NCBI RefSeq assembly: GCF_000214035.2
Contig: NZ_AFHG01000033.1
Span: 1-34,674, forward strand
Direction of reading: 5' to 3'
DNA: 34,674 nucleotides
Source of the DNA: Methyloversatilis universalis FAM5
Lineage (GTDB): Bacteria; Pseudomonadota; Gammaproteobacteria; Burkholderiales; Rhodocyclaceae
Positions 1-6,399 of the stretch are shown here, one piece after another; position 1 is the first letter of the stretch; each line of letters begins with the position of its first letter. The translations under genes and the position numbers were made by a program. Under the pieces are notes generated by a model. The model was not told the DNA's origin. It searched no databases and saw nothing but the letters and a program-made list of their open reading frames with translations.

Positions 1-2
1 AG

Positions 3-440
3 CGCATCGCCGCGCTGATCGGCGCCAGCGGCTGGAGTGACCCGTACCGGCGCATCCTGAAGGTCGAAGGCATCGGCGCACTCACCGCCGCAGGCCTGTG
101 CGCCACCTTCCACCGCGCCCGCTTCAGCGGCGGCGATGCCTTCATCGCCTTCCTGGGCCTGGATGTGACCGTGCGCCAATCGGGCACCCAGCGCGGACGC
201 GGCGCGCTCAGCAAGAAGGGGGATGCCGAGATGCGCCGTCTGCTCTATAACGCCGCCATGGCGGCCAGCCGCTCCAGCACCTGGCAACCGTTCTACCAGC
301 GCTTGCTCCAGCGCGGATTCAGCCGCACCCAGGCGCTGGTCGCTCTGGCAAGAAAGCTCGCACGGGTCGCCTTCTCGTTGATGAAGAACGCTTCCAACTA
401 CGTTCCTAAACAACACGAAAACGCTTGCGTTGGAACATAG
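3..440 (+). mobile_element. IS110-family transposase, C-terminal part (cut by window edge)
   Basis: The reading frame is open from base 3 and ends at the TAG at 438-440, giving the last 145 or so residues of a transposase. It has the Transposase_20 (IS116/IS110/IS902) C-terminal domain. A helix-hairpin-helix-like stretch (KVEGIGALTAAGL) comes first, then the family's typical FLGLDV, a Lys/Gly-rich loop ending LSKKGD, and the helix MRRLLYNAAMAA. The RuvC-like DEDD catalytic half lies off the window. These enzymes are DEDD recombinases that act on circular intermediates and leave no classical terminal inverted repeats, so the right boundary of the element cannot be set here. An internal ATG at 228 or GTG at 165 is not the true start. 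The family call is firm; the IS110 versus IS1111 subgroup is not resolved. Confidence 0.88.
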
Positions 441-469
441 AATCTCCCACGCTCTCTTTTCCTCATCGA

Positions 470-485
470 GCGATTCCGAAATCGC
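470..485. other. Short inverted repeat downstream of the IS110 transposase
   Basis: GCGATT (470-475) and AATCGC (480-485) flank a four-base loop, 30 bases after the transposase stop. It may belong to the non-coding end of the insertion sequence, but a 6-bp stem could also arise by chance. Confidence 0.3.
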
Positions 486-640
486 ACTGCTCCATGCATG
501 CCGTCGCCACGTCGGATTCCACCGACACAGCGTGGCCATACAGGCCTACCGCCTGACAGACCCGGTGTCCCTAGACTGCAGATCAGGCAGCGAGCGATGT
601 GCGCCGCGTGCTGACTGATCAACCACAGCGGAGAGACACC

Positions 641-865
641 ATGAATACGCCGGTCCAGATACTGAAGACGGTTTCCATCGTAGCCGTGATGGCCAGCCTG
701 ACTGCATGCGCCGGCATGAGCAAGAGCGAGAGCAATGCCATGATCGGCGCGGCCGCCGGCGGCGTGGCGGGCTCAGTGCTCACCGGCGGCAGCACGGTCG
801 GTACCGTAGGCGGTGCCATCGTGGGCGGTGCCATCGGCAACGAGATGGGCAAGAAGAAGCGCTGA
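641..865 (+). CDS. Glycine-zipper outer-membrane lipoprotein (OsmB/Rick_17kDa-like)
   Basis: This is a 74-residue lipoprotein. An N-terminal hydrophobic signal leads to the lipobox LTAC, with the lipidated cysteine at residue 23. The rest is a glycine-zipper two-helix segment of GxxxG-type repeats (IGAAAGGVAGSVL, GGAIVGGAIGNEMG) ending in a basic tail KKKR. Such proteins sit in the outer membrane and are often linked to envelope stress; the exact role is unknown. The ATG at 641 is chosen over an upstream in-frame start at 599 because a purine-rich site (CGGAGAGA, about 629-636) sits just before it and the signal peptide starts there. It stands alone between the IS110 remnant and tatD, with a hairpin directly after it. 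Confidence 0.85.
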   Translation: MNTPVQILKTVSIVAVMASLTACAGMSKSESNAMIGAAAGGVAGSVLTGGSTVGTVGGAIVGGAIGNEMGKKKR

Positions 866-872
866 TTCCGGA

Positions 873-889
873 CCGCCCGTTTCGGGCGG
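873..889 (+). terminator. Hairpin after the glycine-zipper gene
   Basis: A perfect 7-bp stem CCGCCCG / CGGGCGG with a TTT loop starts eight bases after the stop codon. No U-tract follows, so it is at best a weak intrinsic terminator or an mRNA 3' end stabiliser. Confidence 0.45.
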
Positions 890-940
890 ATGAGGGCGGA
901 GCGGCTATCCTAGCGGGATCCGTTTCAGCGCCGTTCCGCC

Positions 941-1735
941 ATGCTGGTCGACACGCACTGCCATCTCGATGCCTCCGAATTCGACGCTGACCGCGAGGCC
1001 ATGATCGCCCGCGCGCTGGCGGCGGGTGTCGGATGCATGGTGCTGCCGGCGGTCGATCGGGCGGGGTTCGCCCGGGTGCGGGCGCTGTGCGAGGGCCGGC
1101 CGGCGCTGCGTTTCGCGCTGGGTGTCCATCCGCTCTACGTTGCGGCGGCGCATGAAGCCGATCTCGACGTGCTGGCGATGGAACTTGAACAGTGCGGCCA
1201 TGACGCGGTAGCGGTCGGTGAGATCGGGCTCGATTTCTTTGTGACCGATATCGACCCTGCACTGCAAGAGCGCTGGTTTGTGGCTCAGCTTAGGATCGCG
1301 AAAGACATGGGGCTGCCGGTGCTGCTCCACGTACGCCGCAGCCAGGATCGCATCCTGAAGCACGTGCGTGCCGTCTTCGGTCGCGACGGCCCCGGCGGCA
1401 TCGCCCATGCCTTCAATGGCAGTCGTCAGCAGGCGGACGAATTCATCAAGGTGGGTTTTGCGCTCGGTTTCGGCGGCGCGGTGACCTGGCAGCGCGCACT
1501 CAATCTGCGCCGGCTAGTGACCGAGCTGCCGCTCGAATCCATCGTGCTCGAAACAGACGCACCCGACATTCCCCCCGAATTCGCCGCCGGTGAACGCAAC
1601 GAGCCGGCGCATCTCCCGCGCATCGCGCAGGTGATCGCCGGCATTCGTGGCGTGGAAGTGGAGGAACTCATCCGCACCACCGGGGCGAACGCTCGACGCG
1701 TTCTGCCCCGGCTGGCGGCGGCTTACAGCGAGTAG
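941..1735 (+). CDS. TatD family metal-dependent hydrolase (DNase)
   Basis: A 264-residue TIM-barrel hydrolase of normal length for TatD/YcfH/YjjV. All metal-binding positions are visible: H6 and H8 in DTHCHLD, E94 in GEIGLDF, H130 in VLLHVR, H156 in AHAFNG and D206 in LETDAPD. Family members are cytoplasmic Mg/Mn-dependent 3'-5' DNases or D-aminoacyl-tRNA deacylase-like enzymes tied to DNA repair and degradation; the substrate of this one is not known. The sequence FNGSRQQADEF resembles the YjjV branch. The start is the ATG at 941, giving the expected MLVDTHCH N-terminus. The 3' end overlaps the convergent TonB receptor gene by 13 bases, so the two genes cannot be separated by an intrinsic terminator. 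Confidence 0.93.
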   Translation: MLVDTHCHLDASEFDADREAMIARALAAGVGCMVLPAVDRAGFARVRALCEGRPALRFALGVHPLYVAAAHEADLDVLAMELEQCGHDAVAVGEIGLDFFVTDIDPALQERWFVAQLRIAKDMGLPVLLHVRRSQDRILKHVRAVFGRDGPGGIAHAFNGSRQQADEFIKVGFALGFGGAVTWQRALNLRRLVTELPLESIVLETDAPDIPPEFAAGERNEPAHLPRIAQVIAGIRGVEVEELIRTTGANARRVLPRLAAAYSE

Positions 1736-3930
1736 GACGCGGACAGACCGATCAGCCAGGTGCGTTCCGCGGCCGGCGCGTAGTAGCGCTGGTTGCCGTC
1801 GTTGATGTAGATCGAGCCGACGTATTCCTTGTCGAACAGGTTGTCGATACGGGCGAATTCGCTGATCTTCCAGCCGCCCACCTTCTGGCTGAAGCCACCG
1901 CGCAGGCTGGTGACACCGTAACCGCCCACGCGGGCATTGTTGGTGTCGTCAGCAAACATGCGGCCAGTCGCGCGGTACTCGATCGCGCCGAGGAAACCGC
2001 TGGCGGCATGACGGTAGGTCAGTTCACCGTAGAAGTTCTTGTTGGCGACGCTGGCGAGCTTGTTGCCTTCAGCCACCATCACCTGAGGATTGACGTTGGG
2101 ACACTGAGCCACCGCGCAGGTCATGAAGGCGTCTTCGAACTTTGCATCGATCAGCGTCAGCGCAGCGTAGGCGCCGACCGCATCCGAAATGCGCGAATCC
2201 ACGGCCAGTTCGAAACCGGTGCGACGCGTGTCGCCGGCGTTCTGATAGGACACGCGACCGCCGGTGTTGTTGGCCACCACGATTTCCTCTTCGGTGTCGA
2301 TCAGGAAGGCGGAGGCGTCGATGCGGGTCCAGTCGTTCACGAAGGCCTTCATGCCCACTTCGTACTGCATGCTGGTCGAGGGCTTGAGGTCAAGATTGAG
2401 GCCGCTCGAGCCGTCCGGCTTGTAGGCCAGCTCGATCAGCGTCGGCGCTTCGAAGCTGCGACCCACGTTGGCGTACAGGTTCACCGTCTGGGTGAGCTTC
2501 CAGACGCCGCCGAGCGCCGAGGTCCATGCGCCGTGGTGAGTCGAGCCGCTGTCGTCCGGATTCACGCCAGCCGCATTGGTCGTACCGGAGCAGCCGCCGT
2601 TACAGATGAAACGGTCCTTGGAGCTGAAATCGACCCGGGTGTAACGCAGGCCGCCGGACAGCGAGAATTCCGGATGCAGCGCCCATTCGCCCTGGAAGAA
2701 GGCGGCGGTCTGCTCCGCCACATTCGTTTCGTCGCGCTTCAGCGCACCGCGCACGCCGTAGCGGCGCAGTGCTGCGTTGTTGTCGTTGGCGACCGTGAGG
2801 CCGTTGCGGTAGCCCTTGCGATCTTCGTCCGCGCGCTCGTATTCGGCACCTGCGCTGAAGGTGACGGTTTCCAGCTTGCGCGTCCAGCGCACATTGGTGC
2901 CCCAGTAATCGCGATCGAATACCGATACGCCGCCCGCTGCGGTCACGTTGTTCTGGGTCTGCGCGTTGATCGCCAGAAACTGTTCGTTGTTGCGATTGCC
3001 GGTGTAGAACATGGCGCGCAGGCTGTCACGCTCGGTCAGGGCGGTTTCGAACACGAAGCCGCCCTGGGTGTTCTCGAGGCTGCGCCGGGCGCCGTAGAAC
3101 TCGGCATTGCGAAGTCCGTTGTTGCCGGAAAGCGCCGCCTGGCCCTGCTGCTTGCGATTGCTGTTGACCTGGGCGAGCGTCAGGCCCAGCGGGTCTTCGC
3201 CTTCCTGCCGCAGATAGTTGCCGATCACGGTCAGGGTGGATTGTTCGTTCAGCCGGAAGCGCGCCTTGAAGTTGGCCTGGTCCTTGGTCGACTGGCTGTA
3301 ATCGCGATAACCGTCGGTACGGAAATGGGACACGCTGCCGGTGTAGTTCAGGTTGCCGACCGTGTCGCCGAACTTGATGCCGGTGCGAGCCGTGCCGTCG
3401 CTGCCGAACTGGTAGCTCGGTGTCACCGTGAAGTTTTCCGGGCCGTCTTCGGTGAATACCTGCACCACGCCACCCGAGTGGTTGCCGTAGAGCGCGGAGA
3501 ACGGGCCGCGCAGCACTTCGATGCGGCTGGCCGAGGCGAGGTCGAACAGGCCGGTGCCGCCCTGGCCGTCCGGCGTGCTGGCCGGGATGCCGTCGGCGAA
3601 CAGCTTCACGCCGCGCACGCCGAACTGCGAACGCGCACCGAAGCCACGGATGGTGAGCGACTGTTCCTGGGTGTAGTTCTCCTTGCCCGCTGCAGCCACG
3701 CCCGGCACCCGGTTGATCACCTCGGACAGGTTTACCGTCGCACGCTGGTCCTGGATGGTGGTGCGGTCGATCGAATCGATGGCCATCGGCAGGTCGAAGG
3801 AATTCTGTTCGACGCGGGTGCCGGTGATGACCACGGTCGGCGCGATGACCGTCGTGTCCTGCGCGAAGGCGGACTGGCCGATCAGCGCGAGGGCGAGCGC
3901 GAGCGGGGTGTGGCGGAGTGCAGCGTTCAT
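1723..3930 (-). CDS. TonB-dependent outer-membrane receptor
   Basis: A 735-residue outer-membrane transporter. It begins with a Sec signal peptide ending near QSAFA (about residue 23), then a TonB-box-like stretch (TVVITGTR) and a plug domain with the usual LSEVINRVPGV, TIRGFGARSQFGVRGVK and IEVLRGPFSALYGNHSGGVV motifs. A 22-strand beta-barrel of about 550 residues follows, closing with WLIGLSASYSL. The C-terminal residue is Leu rather than the usual Phe. It would import a siderophore, cobalamin or other chelate using TonB energy. The plug and barrel resemble the iron-complex (FecA-like) class, but no FecR/sigma pair, periplasmic binding protein or ABC genes lie nearby, so the substrate is open. 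It appears monocistronic, with a leader of about 150 bases. Confidence 0.92.
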   Translation of the reverse strand: MNAALRHTPLALALALIGQSAFAQDTTVIAPTVVITGTRVEQNSFDLPMAIDSIDRTTIQDQRATVNLSEVINRVPGVAAAGKENYTQEQSLTIRGFGARSQFGVRGVKLFADGIPASTPDGQGGTGLFDLASASRIEVLRGPFSALYGNHSGGVVQVFTEDGPENFTVTPSYQFGSDGTARTGIKFGDTVGNLNYTGSVSHFRTDGYRDYSQSTKDQANFKARFRLNEQSTLTVIGNYLRQEGEDPLGLTLAQVNSNRKQQGQAALSGNNGLRNAEFYGARRSLENTQGGFVFETALTERDSLRAMFYTGNRNNEQFLAINAQTQNNVTAAGGVSVFDRDYWGTNVRWTRKLETVTFSAGAEYERADEDRKGYRNGLTVANDNNAALRRYGVRGALKRDETNVAEQTAAFFQGEWALHPEFSLSGGLRYTRVDFSSKDRFICNGGCSGTTNAAGVNPDDSGSTHHGAWTSALGGVWKLTQTVNLYANVGRSFEAPTLIELAYKPDGSSGLNLDLKPSTSMQYEVGMKAFVNDWTRIDASAFLIDTEEEIVVANNTGGRVSYQNAGDTRRTGFELAVDSRISDAVGAYAALTLIDAKFEDAFMTCAVAQCPNVNPQVMVAEGNKLASVANKNFYGELTYRHAASGFLGAIEYRATGRMFADDTNNARVGGYGVTSLRGGFSQKVGGWKISEFARIDNLFDKEYVGSIYINDGNQRYYAPAAERTWLIGLSASYSL

Positions 3931-4032
3931 GGGGATGTCTCTCTCTTTTCAAATGCCTGGGGCGATCTGCGGGCGGCGCCCGTTCAACCCGGGGAATCGC
4001 GCGTCTCAGCGCGCGTGCATCCAGCGGCGCGG

Positions 4033-4038
4033 AGTATA
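4033..4038 (-). promoter_or_regulatory. Candidate -10 box for the TonB receptor
   Basis: Read on the minus strand, TATACT lies about 103 bases upstream of the receptor ATG in otherwise GC-rich sequence. No convincing -35 is seen at 16-18 bases. Transcription from it would give a leader of about 95 bases with GC-rich inverted arms. Confidence 0.3.
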
Positions 4039-4111
4039 GGCGCCGGGCGGTAACACGACCTCACGAAAAACTTGAACCGCTCACGGTCGGTTAACGTTTG
4101 TGCGGCGGATT

Positions 4112-4537
4112 TCAGTCCAGCAGGGCTGGGAGCGCAGGGGGGGCGACCACCTTGAGCGTGGGCGGACACAGCCGGTGCCGGCCCAGCCTCAGCACTGCAC
4201 GGTCGCGCGATACCAGCAGGTCGGCGTGCCCGCGCACCGCCAGATCGAAGAATTTTTGATCTTCGCGGTCGCGGCAGCGGGGCAGGGTGGGGTCGGGCTG
4301 TTCCGGCAGCGGCAGTTCCTCGATCAGCGCCAGATAGGCCGCGTACAGCGCCGCGCCCGCGGTCTCGTCCAGACCGAATTTGGGGTAGCGCAGTACGGTG
4401 CGCAGCTCCCGCAGGCAGGCGGCATCGCACAGCAGCCGCGCGCGGCCTCCGGCCAGCGCTCGGGCGACCGGGTCGAGTTCGGCGTTGTGCCAGTGCAGCA
4501 GGTCGAGCACGGCATTGGTGTCGAGAACGATGCGCAT
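4112..4537 (-). CDS. PIN-domain protein (COG1569/TIGR00305 type), solitary
   Basis: A 141-residue PIN-fold nuclease-like protein. Acidic active-site positions are present: D6 in the N-terminal VLDTN motif, E44 in LREL, D93 in CRDREDQKFFDLA and D112 in LLVSRD. This pattern is that of the 'putative toxin component, PIN family' group; many relatives are RNases of VapC type. The ATG at 4537 is used because the fold starts exactly there; the longer open frame to 4645 adds a low-complexity extension with no motif. No antitoxin gene adjoins it. The divergent neighbour is an unrelated HExxH protein, so it is either an orphan or a housekeeping PIN protein rather than a proven toxin. Confidence 0.82.
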   Translation of the reverse strand: MRIVLDTNAVLDLLHWHNAELDPVARALAGGRARLLCDAACLRELRTVLRYPKFGLDETAGAALYAAYLALIEELPLPEQPDPTLPRCRDREDQKFFDLAVRGHADLLVSRDRAVLRLGRHRLCPPTLKVVAPPALPALLD

Positions 4538-4659
4538 CGAAGCGGGCGACGAAGAGTGACAGGTGCGACGGGGAGCGCAGTGTAGGGTGCGCCCCGGTTG
4601 AAAGCGAACGTTTCCGCGACCCGGACGGTCAGTGCTGCAGGTCATTGCGGAGCGTTGTC

Positions 4660-5139
4660 ATGGTGTCGCATGAGCTGCTGGTCTTTCTGATCGATCTGGC
4701 CGCGAAGCTGTCCGGCTATCCGCCGATGCCGGTCGACGCGCTGCCGCCGGTACGCCTGCTGTCCGAGGACGCGCTTGCGCGCATCGTGTGCCCGCAGGCG
4801 GAGAACGGCTGCACCAACATTGCGGCCACTTTCGAGACCGACCAGTACGTGATCTATGTGCGCGACTCGCTGGACATGGAAAACGCGGCCGACAACTCCT
4901 TCCTGCTGCACGAACTGGTGCACGTGCTGCAGCACCGCGCCCGCGGCGACGCGATCTTCGCTGACTGCCCGACCACGCTGAAGACCGAAACCGAGGCCTA
5001 CCAGGCGCAGAACGCCTATCTGAAGCGCGAGGGGCAGTTCCTGCGCTTCGGCGAGGCGCTGGGCTTCATGAGCTGCGCCGGCGAGCAGAACACCTTTTTC
5101 ACCCGCGACATCATGATCGACCCGCTCATCGTGAAGTAG
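4660..5139 (+). CDS. Small HExxH metalloprotein of unknown function (DUF6647-like)
   Basis: A 159-residue protein with a clear zinc-peptidase helix, H84-E-L-V-H88, preceded by DNSFLLHE and followed about 24 residues later by ETEAYQAQ, where E112 could be the third ligand. Two cysteines (about 44 and 51) lie in CPQAENGC. There is no obvious signal peptide, but the first 20 residues are rather hydrophobic. The ATG at 4660 has GGAG (4649-4652) at good spacing and is preferred over the TTG at 4645. The motif suggests a gluzincin-like hydrolase, yet activity and substrate are unknown. It is divergent from the PIN gene and ends 24 bases before the convergent PLP enzyme. Confidence 0.75.
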   Translation: MVSHELLVFLIDLAAKLSGYPPMPVDALPPVRLLSEDALARIVCPQAENGCTNIAATFETDQYVIYVRDSLDMENAADNSFLLHELVHVLQHRARGDAIFADCPTTLKTETEAYQAQNAYLKREGQFLRFGEALGFMSCAGEQNTFFTRDIMIDPLIVK

Positions 5140-5163
5140 CGGGTGCGCGCCCCCGGTGGTCTG

Positions 5164-6339
5164 TCAGGCCGGGCGTTTCGCCACCGCCTGTGCCAGCCGT
5201 TCGAGGGCGTCGCGGATGACCGCGCGCGGCGAGGCGAGATTGAGCCGCATGTGACCGCTGCCGCCGGTGCCGAAGGTGGTGCCCGGATTCAGGCCGAGAC
5301 CGGCTTCGCGGATGAAGAAGTCGCGCAGCGCCGCGTCATCCAGCCCCAGCGGGCGACAGTCCAGCCACATCAGATAGGTGCCTTCCGGCGCGTAGGCGTG
5401 GACGAGCGGCAGCCGGTGGGCCAGCACGTCGATCACCTCGTCGCGCGTGGTTTCGAGGTAGGCCATCAGCGCGTCGAGCCAGGGGCCGCCGTCGCGGTAG
5501 GCCGCTTCCAGCGCCGCCAGGCTGAACGGGTTGGACGCGCTCACATGCAGCTGGCCAAAGGCGCGCGCCACCGGCTCGCGTTCAGCCTCTTCGGCGATCA
5601 GCGCCGACAGTCCGAGGCCCGGAATGTTGAAGGTCTTGCTCGGCGCCACCGTGGTGAGCACCCGGTCGCCACTGCGCGCCAGCGTGGCCAGCGGCGTGTG
5701 GCGCACGCCGGGGTAGGTGAGGTCGGCGTGGATTTCGTCGGCCAGCACCACCAGTTCGTGCCGGCGGGCGATGTCCAGCAGGCGGTCCAGTTCTTCGTGC
5801 GTCCACACCCGGCCGACCGGATTGTGCGGCGAGCACAGCAGCAGCAGCTTCGAGCCGGCCCGTGCGGCACAGCCTTCGAGCTGGTCGAAGTCCATGGTCC
5901 ATCGGCCGTCGCGCTCGACCAGCGGGTTTTCGACCACGCGCCGCCCGGTGTCGCGGATGGCGGAAAAGAAGGGCGGATACACCGGCGGCTGCACGATCAC
6001 GTTGTCGCCCGGCCGGGTGAAGGCCTGCACCGCGGCGTACAGCGTGGGCACCACGCCCGGACAGAAGTGGATGTGCTCGCGCGCCACGTTCCAGCCGTGG
6101 CGCGCGGCCAGCCAGCGCTCCAGCGCCTCGAAGGCGCCGTCCGGATACGTGGTGTAGCCATACACCGGATGGCGCGCGCGTTCTATCAGCGCCTCGGTCA
6201 CCGCCGGCGGCGCGGCGAAATCCATGTCGGCCACCCACAGCGGGGTGACCGCCTCAGTGCCGAACACTGCCGCGCGGCCATCATGCTTCACGCTGGCGGT
6301 GCCATCGCGGCTGATCGGGTGGTCAAAATCGAAATGCAT
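5164..6339 (-). CDS. patB: PLP-dependent C-S lyase, PatB/MalY family; candidate OvoB
   Basis: A 391-residue fold-type I aminotransferase-like enzyme. Visible motifs are the substrate-loop PLWVADMDF near residues 33-41, YGYT, the PLP-ring region SPHNPVGR, DEIHADL (Asp contacting the pyridine N) and the Schiff-base lysine K235 in APSKTFNIPGL. GHMRLN near the C-terminus holds the carboxylate-binding Arg. The PatB/MalY group cleaves C-S bonds of cystathionine and related cysteine conjugates by beta-elimination. It is the downstream partner of ovoA on the same strand, 60 bases away, and ovothiol synthesis needs exactly such a lyase to cleave 5-histidylcysteine sulfoxide. OvoB function is therefore inferred from context; methionine synthesis or cysteine-conjugate degradation remain alternatives. 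Confidence 0.9.
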   Translation of the reverse strand: MHFDFDHPISRDGTASVKHDGRAAVFGTEAVTPLWVADMDFAAPPAVTEALIERARHPVYGYTTYPDGAFEALERWLAARHGWNVAREHIHFCPGVVPTLYAAVQAFTRPGDNVIVQPPVYPPFFSAIRDTGRRVVENPLVERDGRWTMDFDQLEGCAARAGSKLLLLCSPHNPVGRVWTHEELDRLLDIARRHELVVLADEIHADLTYPGVRHTPLATLARSGDRVLTTVAPSKTFNIPGLGLSALIAEEAEREPVARAFGQLHVSASNPFSLAALEAAYRDGGPWLDALMAYLETTRDEVIDVLAHRLPLVHAYAPEGTYLMWLDCRPLGLDDAALRDFFIREAGLGLNPGTTFGTGGSGHMRLNLASPRAVIRDALERLAQAVAKRPA

Positions 6340-6399
6340 GTCGTGGCCCCTGATCGGCGATGACGGTCACGGCGGCGCCGCGACCGTCGAGGCAGGCGT

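Noticed and set aside
2008-4053. 681-codon plus-strand frame antisense to the TonB receptor
   Set aside because: It is a shadow frame produced by GC-rich codon bias; rich in Arg/Ala/His/Gly with no domain, while the opposite strand encodes a complete receptor.
3931-4090. TPP-riboswitch-like words (CTGAGA ... GGGTTGAAC) in the leader of the TonB receptor
   Set aside because: The conserved P4/P5 part (ACCTGATC ... GGATAATGCC) and the GGGGTGCC start are missing, and the distances are wrong. A cobalamin box is not present either.
4112-5139. PIN protein and HExxH protein as a toxin-antitoxin pair
   Set aside because: They are divergent, not co-transcribed, and the HExxH protein has no DNA-binding or antitoxin features.
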